NCBI GenBank assembly: GCA_903813345.2
Contig: CAIIXF020000006.1
Span: 6,190,989-6,254,988 of the forward strand
Origin: Owenia fusiformis
Taxonomy: Eukaryota; Annelida; Polychaeta; Sabellida; Oweniidae
Reading direction: 5' to 3'
DNA: 64,000 bases
The position numbers were made by a program, and so were the translations under genes. The notes below the pieces were generated by a model. That model saw nothing but the letters and a program-made list of their open reading frames with translations. It had not been told where the DNA came from and did not search any database. Below are positions 22,701-34,800 of the stretch, one piece after another; within the stretch, counting starts at the first letter, position 1, and every line of letters starts with the position of its first letter.

Positions 22701-24516
22701 TTTTCAATTGTAACGTATAAAATTGATAACCCAGATTAGTCATCTCATGATCCTTATATTTCAGGTATGGCCTAGAACACATTTTTAAGGGATGCACGAG
22801 AAAAGACAAATATTCCTTTGTGGAGGTGGACCAAAAATTGGGTCTAGAGCTGGAAAAATGGAAGGGGGGACTCACTAACAATGTTATAATAGTCGAGGAG
22901 TTCCACAAAATTCAACTAGACAGGAAAACCTTTATCGCCCAAGGTCACAAAAGGGTAAGATTATTGTTGAATAAATCTGTTCTGTATTTCTTCTGTCACC
23001 CAGGGTCTGTCACATTCAATGTATGTACAAGTATTTTTACTGAGTGATGCTGAATTGCATAGAAGTCTTAGGGGCTATTACCTCTCTACCTATTCATGAG
23101 TATGTTCAAACATTGAACAACATTTTTGGCTCAAGGAATTGTATTGGTCCATTTTTGTGCCTTGGTCTCTTGTAGATGAAATCCTATGAAAGTTCTTATT
23201 TCATCTATTGAGATACCTCTAAATCTCCAAAACATCTATAAGAGCAAACATTTTAAAATAATTTGAGAACATTCCTAGCATTTGAACAAACAAATAAAAA
23301 TTCAATAAACTCACCATTTGCATAACTTCGGTAAAATAGCTAAAATAGCTTGAAAGGACATTGGGTCAAAAGATATAATATTTTTTATTTTAGTCTGCAA
23401 AGAGAATTAACCATGGGGCCAAACCAAAAGATGGGAGGACCTGTATAATACAACGGTTCTTGAGAATACGGGTTACACATACAGACAGACAGGTGACACA
23501 TTTTGCTGCTGAAGTTGCTATTTTGCAGAAGGAACCAGTGGAATCAAGAACTAGATTACACATGATTGTCAGGTAAATACATGAGATATCTACTGGGAGG
23601 TATTAAAAGACGCTAGTCACATTCTGTTATATAACCAATACTGTACTTCTACTTAATTTGGTGTTACTTATTTTGGCGGATTTGCTGTTTTGAACATTTG
23701 GTGGCTACTTAGTTTGACAGACTTGCAATATTACAATGTCCTGATGGTACCAATTAAAATTGTACTAAAATTACCAGGAAATGTGGTGGCGGCTTACTTT
23801 GATGAATTTGGCTTCATTTGTCAAATTAAAACGGCCACCAAATTAAGTATAGGTACAGTAACTAACTCACGGTCACTAAGTAAATGTTTGTCAAGGTGAC
23901 AACTGGAGTCTGCAGATTAAAAATGATACCGCCAACTTGTTGCAAACTTAACCCTTGCAAAAAGTTAAATTGAAAATCTTTTCTTTCATGATTTCGTATC
24001 TTTCAAATGATTTTTTAGATAATATTTTGTAGTGTGTGAAACAAATAAGCCTGGACCTATGCATTGTGCACCTTTCAGTGGTTGTTAAAATTATTAAAAT
24101 TAATACCCAATGCTCCGCATCTTGTGCAAATTTTAGAAAGCAACACCTTCAAAAAATGGTCATTCCACAATGCACTGATCCCAGGACTTAAATCCTTAAG
24201 CAATGCATGTTAGTATTGGTTTTAAGATATTTCAAAATGTAATCATAGCTGAAATTGACAAATTGAAAAATTACAATGAGAATAATTTGGTTACCATGGT
24301 AACAGCATTCTAGACAAAATGAAGACAAAATAAAAGATTTCTTCTGTTCAATCTTTCTGTTCATCAGAATATACATTCTTTTAATATAATTCCAGAAACA
24401 CAGAATTGACCACCTTCGTTGATTTGACACAACTCCAAAGTAAGATGTACCTTCAAGCAGTTGATGGCGGAAAATTGATGGGAATTTCAATTCCATGGAC
24501 ATTTGAGCATGATTAA
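16701..24516 (+). CDS. CACTA/EnSpm-type (Tnp2-like) transposase gene, 12 exons, intact frame
   Basis: Exons 16701-17274, 17707-17941, 19109-19221, 19510-19683, 19888-20000, 20508-20775, 21318-21515, 21809-21966, 22367-22467, 22765-22954, 23394-23572 and 24396-24516 (TAA) join in phase to 2424 nt, 807 residues. Family hallmarks in order: a C-x2-C/C-x4-C pair (ICSKCLDLF ... CQNPHC); HIDGARPFN with FINELPPYLR; WFGKQKPNM; GTMDLPAMS followed by GCGICLSEG; the IDYMHGALIGVGKNLL motif; and a C-terminal segment with NVHNLLHY, GPLWGTSCF and LIHSPN, as in the DUF4218 region. Such proteins cut and paste CACTA elements through an RNase-H-fold DDE core. No frameshift or premature stop was found, and CACTA-type terminal repeats were not seen. 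Either an autonomous transposon or a host gene derived from one; the start may lie further upstream if the exon begins at the acceptor-like CATCAG just before it. Confidence 0.85.
18815..19060 (+). repeat. Dispersed repeat (CTTCGTCTTCACTCTTTC family), copy 1
   Basis: Contains AGAGCTTCGTCTTCACTCTT, GAGTGTTCGTCGGCCAAA and a following GACGTCATCG. The same modules in the same order occur at 27700-28045. A terminal module (AACTAGACTCTGC) is found at 18241 and 28019. The copy lies in the intron before the third transposase exon. Confidence 0.6.
20234..20310 (+). repeat. Fragment of the GGGATATAG dispersed repeat
   Basis: ACCCACCAAATAAACTTCAT, then AGGGATATAGAGAAGCCCTC, then CAGTCCAGACAATAACTCA: a diverged, short member of the family best seen at 33857. 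It lies in a transposase-gene intron. Confidence 0.55.
20865..21292 (+). mobile_element. MITE-like composite element (TTTAAGCC...AATGCATTG), copy 1
   Basis: Modules: ATATAGCTAGGCAAG; ATGACTGGACTTGCCAGC with CCCTTGCAAAAGG; TTTAAGCCTGACAGTCAATG; GGTCATTCCACATTGCACTG; and AGTGCTTAAATCCTTAAA. The outer parts of the last three form imperfect inverted repeats. The whole arrangement recurs in opposite orientation at 59510-59925 and partly at 23895-24204. Confidence 0.7.
23639..23860. mobile_element. MITE with TACTGTACTTCTACTTAATT terminal repeats, copy 1
   Basis: The left end TACTGTACTTCTACTTAATT is mirrored at the right end by CCAAATTAAGTATAGGTACA then GTA. The interior has TTGCTGTTTTGAACATTTGG and TTGACAGACTTGCAATATT. 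A second copy with clear terminal inverted repeats is at 55962-56173. It lies in the last intron of the transposase gene. Confidence 0.8.
23895..24204 (+). mobile_element. MITE-like composite element, copy 2 (partial)
   Basis: Shares CCCTTGCAAAAAG, GCATTGTGCACC, AATGGTCATTCCACAATG and GGACTTAAATCCTTAA with 20865-21292 in the same order and orientation, but the first module is missing. Lies in the last transposase-gene intron. Confidence 0.65.
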
Positions 24517-24894
24517 CTGATATTTTGATCTGAATGTTTGCTTTATTGTAAAATTGTTTATATTTCATACATTTATGCCCATGCTCTTTAGGTATATGTG
24601 GACAGAATCATCGTCCAATTTTGATCAATTTAACAGTATTTTAATCAGGTCGTCTAAAACATATTTAATATCTTTTAAAGCAAAAAAAATTATATTGGGT
24701 GGTGACTGCAATACAAATACACATTGGCCATCTAAAAATGGCAGTTGTTACATGCTATTTTACAATTTTTATTACTGTAACTGAAAAGGTTTTATGAACA
24801 TTAAATTGAATAAATAATATTTTGAAAGATCATCATGCATTCATTTCATTTTATACATGTATTTCATGTTTTAAAGCATCCCTCTCTTAAACTA

Positions 24895-25168
24895 AATAAC
24901 TTCCACAATATGGTTGAAAATAGTTGCAACCATTTGGTAAAATGCAACTGAAAAAGTCAATGGTTTGTAATGGTTGCAAATGATTGCAAATTTTCAATGA
25001 TATGCAACCAAAGTTTTCAACCAAATTTTAATGGTTGCAATGCAATGGTTGGAAACCATTTCAAATGGTTGCAGCAATAGTTACGCAATGTTTTTCAATG
25101 GTTACGCAATGGTTTATAACGGTTGAAATTCGGAAAAAATGGTTGTTTTTTTTCTAAGGGTAGCCATA
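24895..25168 (-). repeat. AACCATTG-motif array element, copy 2 (inverted)
   Basis: A body of degenerate ATGGTTGCAA motifs ends in AATTCGGAAAAAATGG, TTGTTTTTTTTC and TAAGGGTA, the reverse complement of the left edge of the element at 1903. The body order differs between copies while the edge is conserved. Confidence 0.6.
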
Positions 25169-25374
25169 CATTAATGTTTTGATGCAATCCCCTTTTATTA
25201 TACTTCATGTTGTTTATCATCGTGATGTCCATGACATTTTTATACAAGATCCTTTTTATTGTATATGCATACTTCATCACTTTTTATAATGTCATGTGAG
25301 AATAGCCTGACATCCGTAACTTTGGTAAATGTATTGAACAGATAGCGGTTTGTAATTATTCATCTTTGTGACCT

Positions 25375-25707
25375 TACATAGGGAGATATGCATATATCTT
25401 AATTAGTACTAAATTAGTACTCTGGCAAAAGTATGCTCAGGAGCACTCGAATGCTTATTTAGTACTAATTTTGAACTTAATGAGTACTTGGCATATACGT
25501 ATGAGTGCTCACTGAGTAATGAAAAATCAATGAAATTAGCACTATTTTATCACTCATCATTTGAGTACTTAATTTTTACTAAAAATGCAATAAATCAGTA
25601 CTCATGTCATTAGTGCTCATTTAGTACTTATATTTACTGAAATGAGTACTCAGTTTGCGCTTAAATGCCATGAGTACTATTTTAGTACTGGCATATCGCC
25701 CTGTGTA
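25375..25707. mobile_element. MITE-like element built of AGTACT motifs
   Basis: The ends TACATAGGGAGATATGC (25375) and GCATATCGCCCTGTGTA (to 25707) are inverted repeats, 14 of 17 matching. The roughly 300 bp interior is a degenerate array of short motifs such as GAGTACT, ATTTAGTACT and GTGCTCA on both strands. No ORF. It lies just upstream of the first recognisable NUP188 exon. Confidence 0.7.
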
Positions 25708-25825
25708 ATCTATAGTCATACCTATAATATTGATTATGATGTTCACTATATTGTATTAATTATATGAATTTAAAATAAATAGAATGTTCAATTCTGCCTT
25801 TCACATATATTTGTCTCCTTTTTAG

Positions 25826-28800
25826 TCTTTAGAGCGGGTGAAGCAAGTGTCTAATGCTAGTGTTCTACAAGAAGCTGAGGTGACATGCTACTTTATAGCT
25901 GAATTAGCGCATTACTCTCGACAGTGGAGATTGCAACTTCCCCAGGTGCTCAACACATTACTGGTAGGTCAATGAACTATACTGAATAAGAATACATATG
26001 GGCTAACATTAACTCACACCATAACTTCCATAACAACCATGATAACCCTCTGGAGGTCATTGAAATATTTTCATCATCAAAATGCAGTCTCATCCATATA
26101 AGAGTGAACTTTGAGTAATGTGTCTAGCCATTGCTATGAGAAAACATGCACAGTATGAAATCATGCTTTCTAGCTATTTTATGATGATATGGTAGATTGG
26201 AAAGAATACTTATTTAAGGAAAGAAAGTCTGTGGGTAAAAGCTTGTCAAGAGTAAAGTGCTCGATGCCATTGATGCATATAGTCCGATGCTACATTGACT
26301 TGAGATAAACTGTAATTGATTTACAACAGTATTAGTACTTATACCTATTTGTGTGCTTTTCTGTTACAGACAAGCATGTGTTACTTGATGCAGACCTGCG
26401 TCTCATTTCTAATCCGGCCAAAGTTTCTGCAGCATGTTCTAGAGGTGAGTAATAATCAATGTGTATTATGCTTTGTCTTCAAATAATCATGCAGAATGGC
26501 CAGATTAATCATCACTTGGAATGGTCAAAACTTGCTGGATAAACCTTATTTATCCTACACTTAGTGTGCTAAATGTATAATAACATTGAAAAATAAATTT
26601 GATATCTATTGGCAAAATGAATAAACGGAACTTATCTCCATGATATACTCCAAAAAACTAATATGCAGAAGATATTGTGATGATATACTCCGGAAAACCC
26701 AATAAGCAGAGGATATTGTGACGATATACTCCCCTCGTTGATTTTTTGCCAAATTGAACCTTTTGATGTGAAATTCATTTTTCAATGATATTATACATTT
26801 AGCACACTACTAGTAAGTGTAAGATAATTAGAGCATCCGATGATTTTTTTTCAGAATATCATTTTAATCTATTTGGTGATATTGATATATGCACTCGTTC
26901 ACTTTGCTCATTCGTGCAGAAATCATTATCCCCTCGTAGATTAAAATGATATTACTCAAAATCATAGGATATCCTATAAATCCAAAACCAACTACTTGTA
27001 CATTTGCATAAACTTCAGTAACTTTGTAAAAGGTTTACAAGAACGCCTCGACAAGATGGAATTATTTGATCTCAAGTTGTTCAGTCCGTTTTTATCACAT
27101 TCTTCTCTACATTTTCTCACGAGTCTCCACGCAAACCCTTTGATAGATTCATTCAGCTATATTTTTAGTAGATTCTTGAAGTGGTTTTTGGGCATGTTGG
27201 GTATATTTTACTGCAGCCATTTTTGATTTTTAGGTATGATATGACTTTTACTTTTCATAGTAGATTCAATATATGCATAGTAACTCATTTATTTTGCAGT
27301 TTCAACGTCATAGTTTGGAGGAGAAGTCAACAAAGACACATCGACCAATAGAACAAATGTTGACCCCAGTACGTCATCTGCAACAACAGACCTCAACTGA
27401 TGATGTAGACAAACCTCCACAACATTTAGTAGACCAGCAGACAAGGTAAAGCTTACATAAGAGATCATTCGCTCAAACAGAATTTGACTTAATTTACCCC
27501 TTTCAGGAGCTTCGGTATGAGCTTTCCTGGCACCACGAATATCATTGTTTTGTACCAGTTTTGAAATGCCCATATATATGGTCTAGCAAAAGATTTGTCT
27601 GAAAAGTTTATTAACCTCTCTTCTCAATGCAGTACTCCCAGGTACATTGTGTTAACCAGTAAATAAACTATAGCTGTACTACACTACATACCCTTTGTAT
27701 CTGTTCGACTTTGCTTTTCAAAATAGAGCTTCGTCTTCACTCTTTCAGTTTTCAATAAATCTCTCAACTTACCGCGCTAATCAGAGTTCGTCGTCGAAAT
27801 AAGGACGACTTTCTATTTATGATCATTTTCTCTTACGTAATCGCATAATTACTGTGTACGCATTTAGCACTTGTTCCTTCCAGCTCGCTGATTGGTTGAG
27901 AATAGGTCAGCGCGGAAGGTGTAAAATGATTTATGACCCGAGCTGTCATGGGCAATGGTCGTGGGGGCGGGGCTGCTAAACTGTAATATAGTCTATACTA
28001 GGCAGAGGGTAGTTTATAACTAGACTCTGCGCGCAGGGTTACTACACTGTAATTATTAAGACTACTTATTTGGATGTACAGTAGTAATCTGGCAATGGCT
28101 CATATTGTGTTTCAGACTTCTGAAGATACTTTGTGGATGTTTAACTGGCTTGAGGCAGTTCACTCCTAATCTATGCGAGATCCTGTTTGACCAGGTATGG
28201 AACATGATACATCATTGGCTGTAGTCAGTTGGGGGCCTCCTCTTTATGATCTTCAGTATTTACTTTTGGCCATTTGGCAAAATTTACCTATACCCCCAAT
28301 CTATATTCTGGAATCAAAGTACATGTAGGATATGTTATACCATAGGCAGAGCAATATTAGGTATATAACAGCATGTAATTAATTACGTATTTGGGATCGG
28401 GACTGATCTAGGAATCAGTGGGAACCAGATTTCCACATCATCATCACCCCAGATATAAATTCCAGTGGAAATCCATTCATTGTTGAGTTTTATGTATGAA
28501 AAATATGTAACGTTAATATCACCAAAATCAATTTATTGTTTTCTCATCCATCAGATGATGTTTTGAGGTAGATATTGCTCTTGGCCTTTGTATAAGGTTG
28601 TTATTTACCTGTAGGGATAATATCCCTCGGATGATATCGATATATAAGGGTTATGTAGTGGGAGGTTTTGGATACGGGGTTTATCCCGAGGGATATATGC
28701 ATATCTATCTGAGGGACAATAGGGACCGAAGGTAGATGTGCATCTCATGAGGGATAAACCCCATGTCCAAACCAAATTCTAATTTTTTCAACAATTTACA

Positions 28801-31800
28801 ACATTTTTTCTACTTTTTTCAAAGCCAGAAGATATGCCCTGGAGTGTGAGATATGGAGGTTCTGGATATGGAAACCTCAAAATCAGGATACGTGATATAT
28901 CTTACCAACTTATCTTCCCAAAACTCTACTTGGCATAGGATAAATATTGATATTTATCCTTGTTACACTTACATTCCCCATATCAAATCCCCCTGGTGAA
29001 TAACTTAGTAAACTTTGTATCGTTCTCATGCTACTGAACAGTTAAAATAGAATATGATACCATTCCAGTCATTAGATATAGAATTTCGGTACCATATGGT
29101 ACTACAATTTGATGGTACTCAACAGTTCCTTTTGAAACTACGATATCATGCAGTGTACCATTGTTGTTTTGGTACTTTACATTGGCTGTTTAAACCAACA
29201 CTGTTCCAGGAATAAAATCCCTTCCATACTACGAGTACATGCTTGAATATATATAAGTTTTGAATAGAATAAACAATATAATATGCAATAATATATGTAA
29301 ATGTAGTGAACAATGGGAATTAATAAACAGCCATAGGAGACATAAGTCTACCGCAGTTGAATTTCATATAAACATAGAATGGCATGTTTGATCAGCTGTG
29401 CAGTGTTGTTATCAATATACTTTATCATGTTGTCAGCATGATAGGTGAAGTTACAATATAATCGTTAGCTAAGTGTAATCTCGCATTAATGAACAATCCC
29501 CCATGACCCCCCTACCCCCCTACCCCCCTACCCCCTACATTCATAGCATTCACACTTCTAGATGGAGGCAGAGGGTCAGAGAATTTGATTGTGAATCATA
29601 CAATATAACCTTCAAACAGTCCTCATTCACTATGAGGCACTATAATGTAAAGCACCACTTTGATACAATAATGAGCACATCTCTCTCAAGATCTCTTTAG
29701 ATCTGCATTATTTTACATATAGACTAATACATTGTATGCACTCTAAACCTCATGCCTGTTTTAATAGCAACGCCACTCTACCTTTTAACATTCGTTTTGT
29801 AAAAAGCTAAGAATCCTGAGTCATGAATCAGAGATTCTCTGTAGTATATAGATCTTTCTGTTGTAGAGTATGGATTTGAGTGAATACGATCCTTTCCTAG
29901 GAATAGGATTCAGTACGCCATCTATTGACAATGACACTCCACCAACATTTGGCACCCTTGTCTCAGGAATAAATGTCTGCGTCAGATTTTTACAAAAGGT
30001 ATTCATATTTTATGATTTTAATCTTGACTTTTAATAATTGTCATAAGGACTGTATGTAGCAGAGATTTAGGCATGTTCATTTTACAGTAAACACTTTTGT
30101 TATGTGATAAATGCATATTGTAATTGAAATTTGATCTTTATGTATTCACCTTATTGCAGTCAACCCATGTGAAAAGTATATCAAAACACTTAAACGAATG
30201 ACTAGTAAAATTACTGATTTATCGTTTATAGCACCTCTTTCATTGTCACAGTGGTGTATAAGTACATGTACAAGATGAGATTAACAAAATTGGGTCTATT
30301 TGTCCAAGAAACACTATACATGTACTTTAATAGCTTTAAGCATCTCAAAATGATGACCTGACGATACTAGATCTATGTAGCACCCACCCACCCACGTACA
30401 TGTATGCCTTCCATTTTCCAACTTCAACTGTCATCACAAGACGAGAATATAGTACATGTACTTTGAAGAAAAGTTGTACCCACTAGACTTGTTTTTCTCT
30501 TTATATAGACAGAATGTTATAAGTCTTTATGCCTACTTTTCAGTTAGAGCCAAGGCTTGGCTCCCCAGTTAAGTCTCCAGCATCATTAACAGAGCCTATA
30601 AGTATTCCAAAGTAAGTATCACCTAAGTATAGCTAGTGTAAATGTTGACTAAAATAGCCATGCTTGTGCACTTTGTGATAGTAGCATGAAATTTGGCACA
30701 AAGCTAGTTTATAACATTGTGAACAAGACCTGAGTCATTAATCGAGTGAGATACATGTATGCCTCGTTCTGGAAAATCCAACATTTGCCATTCTGAACAC
30801 TTTTGGCTGGTCCCAGTGGCATTCAGATTTCAGATTTTATAATACTATCTACAATCTAGTAAACTTCATGTACCTCCATGTTGGTTAAGTTGACTTAAAA
30901 AGCAACTAAAACTAGAACATTTCTATCATATCATATACATGGATTTATTCAGATCATATCAAGTACAAAAAATAAATATCAATAAATAAGGCTGGTATTC
31001 AATGGTTGTGGTCCTCAATATATAGGAGTTTTACTGTGGAGGTACATCAGCATAGAGACAATCCCTTTCACTGTAGACTTTCTCTGGCTTGTTTTCAACA
31101 TCTGTGAATTTCTCTCCTTCCAAGTAGCTCAAGACCTCTTTGTCAAAGTTCTCGGCAAAATTCTGTGGGTCTCTGGCGAGGACGAATAGAGTGAAGCGAA
31201 TTGGGTCTGACACTATGGAGTATTGGTATTGGCCATTCACGACTGGTCCAAGCTTGAGGATCCAATCTGGAATAAAATGTGACTTTGTGTTAATTTATTT
31301 TGTGGTACTAATCTGATCTGATATAATCAGAAAACAATAGAGATGATAAAAACTTTACAAAAAAGTGATTTATCCTTGAATTGTATATCTGTGTAATGAT
31401 ATGATAATGTAAATCCTCTGAAATTCACAAAGGAAGGAAGGAGGTAATACATTTGGTTTAGTCTGAGGGGCAACATTTAAAACTAAACATAACACCTCTA
31501 AAGTCCACAGTGTAATAGATGCTATATAGATGCAAATACTGTAAGTATTTTTTCCATTCATGAACTTTAGTCTGCCCATATTGAGGGTCAACATATGAGT
31601 GAGAAAAAATCAGTAGGCTAATGATTGAGATATTTTAAATGTGACTTAGTCTACTTACAAGGTGCTGGTACTGGAACTCCAGAAAGTTCTACAAGAAGTT
31701 GTCCCTCAGTCTCGGTCTTGTATCCGAATCCTGTGATCTGATCCAAAGGGCCATTGGGGGTCTTGATACGGTTTGAGTTCAGTACTGAGATGGTAGTTGC

Positions 31801-34800
31801 GTTGATAGCTCTGTAGTCAGCTGTGATACAGACAGCATTCCTCAGGAAAGAGTTCCAGAGATTGTTGTTAGAGTAGACCTGGTACCATCTGCCGAGATAT
31901 TTTGAAACGTCGACACCTTCAACTGTTGCTGGGGGTTTCCCAAAGATATCCTCAAGGAGAAAGCCTAAGCAGATGCTTGGGAGCACCACCAGGAGGGCTG
32001 CAGTCATTAGTTTTGTTGTCATCTTGCTGAACGTTGGTTGAGATTGTCCGTGTTATTGTATGTTGGTTGAGCTTGGAGCAACTTGTAAAGATATGTCAGA
32101 AATTTGGGGTTTATATACAATTTCAGCCCATGAATAAAAGTCACAGTGGCTATTTGTTTAACTGCTAATTATAATAAAATGGAACATTAATTGAGGAATG
32201 AAATAAAGAGGGACAGAGATTGGTTCTCCTTATTCTTGATTACGCCAAAATACCCAAAATAAGGTTCATGACTCAGATTTTGGAGAGGAATAACCATGAT
32301 CATGATTCCCATTTTACTAATAGGAGTCTTAGGTTTCATAATCAATGATTGTTGTAACTATTGTATGGAAGGGGGCATTCATGAGAAATGTCATTTGAAT
32401 CATGTCTGTTTCAAGTGATTTCTCTATAAAGTCTGAATGAATTGTCTGATTATCTTTCATTTCTATTCAATTAAGAGTGTTGGTTACATTTTTATTTACC
32501 TTTTCCATTGCTTGTTTATTCTTTTAGACTATGTAATTCATTTTTAACATGATCAATTGTGACATTTTTCTTAAAGGTCTAGGTTTATCTTATCAAGATA
32601 ACAAAATCCACATCAGTTAACACAGCAAGACCAATCTCTGTGAGCACATTTGTCTCACCTTTTATGGAAAGCTAATGCTATATTCTGCATTTGTACAAAA
32701 GTGTGCACACTAAACATGTGTGACTGTATTGTAACAATTAAAACCTGAAGCAGACACTAACATGTGAGAGCAGCTATCTATGATAACTGAATACCATTAT
32801 ATTCAAGCTATGTGATAAGCAAATACACATGTTTCCTCATGTGGTATTCTATAACAGTAGGAAATTACATGGCTCTTATATTAGTGGGGCTAACCGATGT
32901 CAGGGTTTAGCATGTGACATCTGACAATTGCATCATTTTTGTACAACACAACATTTTTGTAATGATTTGATTTAAAACTGGGACAGGGAACACATATTAT
33001 TAATTCAGATTTCAAAATACTTCAGATTCATTCATACCACTTCTTAGGAATTTCAAATCTGCGATGCTAATTGAGATCTAAATTCTTCTTATCAAATCCT
33101 TTTTGAGTCTTAAAATATGTGAAATAAAATGTGTTGTACTGCACCTAAATGTCAGAGGTCAAATTTCAGTTTTTGAGCATATTTAGTTGAATTTTAGATT
33201 TTTATCAAGAGCTCCCCCTTTAACACAGGCTGGAGAAATATGTTAATCATTGTAGGTAGCAGTGGGTTAAAAAGGCTAAAGGAGGAGCGAAAGTATCGCA
33301 ACAGATTTTGGACAGTCATATGTTATTTTTCTGCGGATTTAAACAGGTGCTTATGTTAGGCCAATGTATTATCTCCAGGAAAAGCAATCATAGAGATGAT
33401 AAAATAATTTTGACTTTGAGACAGGGAAGAAGCAAACACAACCCACCCACATGTTTTTTCTGAAATGTTGTCCTGATTTTTAACCCCTTCCATCCCTGCT
33501 TTTTCAATTTTTGTTGCATCAATATGTTGCGTTTTGACATTCAGTTGACCCCTTTAAGGGAATAAGTGACTCCTCCAGGGAATTTAAAGATATCCATTAT
33601 GGGTGACCAAAATTAGCTGAAAGCAATGGATCGCGTGAGTTTTCCCTATGGGAAAATAAATTGGCAATATTGTTTTCCACTTTATCTAAGAGGAATCAGT
33701 TATTCCTTTTAAGGGGTTAACTTTATCTTAAAGTGCAACATATTGATGAACAAAAAATAAAAATGCAGGTGTGAAAGGGGTTGAAAATCAGGACATTTCA
33801 GAAAAAACATGTGGGTGGGTTGTTTGCATCTTCCATGGCTAAAAGTTGAAATTATTATCCCATCAAACGAAGTTCGGAGGGATATAGGGAACGCCTCTGT
33901 CCGTCCGCCTGTCTGTCCATACCTATGTCCGTCCGTCCAGGCAATAACTCAAATACCGTTGGCCCGATTTTGTTCATATTTTGTACACATATACCCTATG
34001 GGGGTAGAAGTTCTGCTCGAAAGCTGATTTTCAAAATGGCCGGTCATTTAAAAATGGCAGCCATTTCAGTGCCGATTTTACAGTAATTTAGGTGCAATAT
34101 GTAAAATTGTAATAGCAATATGTTTTAAATGTAAAAAAATTATATAGGACATTAATAAAGCTAGAAATGTAGATATTAAAGAAGCACATGGCAGCCATCT
34201 TGAAAAATGGCTGCCTTGACTCGTTATTTTACAATTTTTGCTGTAACTCGAAAAGTAGTGGAGCGATTTTGTACATATTTGGTATGTGAATACTATAAGC
34301 ATGGCACACTGTCTAATGACACTTTTGGTAGAAGGTGGCCATTTTGAAAAATGGCTGCCATTTTGCTATATACTTTGTTTGTAAATATGCCAGCCATGGC
34401 TGTTCTATGGGATTTGCTAAGCTTTGGCGTTGCTGTTGTCTGGTTGGTATTAATGATGTCCCATTCTTGTAGATAACTAATAATATGCCCTCTGACCATT
34501 GCAGGCCTATAGTAATGTTTGTGTTGGAGAACTCATTGGTATTAATGATGTCCCAGGCCTGTAGATACCTCAAAGAACCTCACTTATCACCCAGAGACAA
34601 ACAGTTACTCAAAAGAGAGTTAGGGGCTGAATTGGTAAGACTCACAAAAGTTGACAAAATAACTAGTTTAACATGTTTTTCTATGTTATATTAATATATT
34701 CTAAAATAAATCCACCAAAAATTAAATATTTGCCGAATACTGTTAACTGTCATTTTAGATAGTTGTCAGAAAATAGCAATATACCATATTTCAATATGGA

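Noticed and set aside
29499-29537. Interstitial telomere
   Set aside because: The unit is CCCCCTA, not CCCTAA, and only a few copies are present.
29503-29700. ORF starting MTPLPPYPPTP
   Set aside because: The Pro-rich start is a translation of the (CCCCCTA)n microsatellite; the rest has no coding character.
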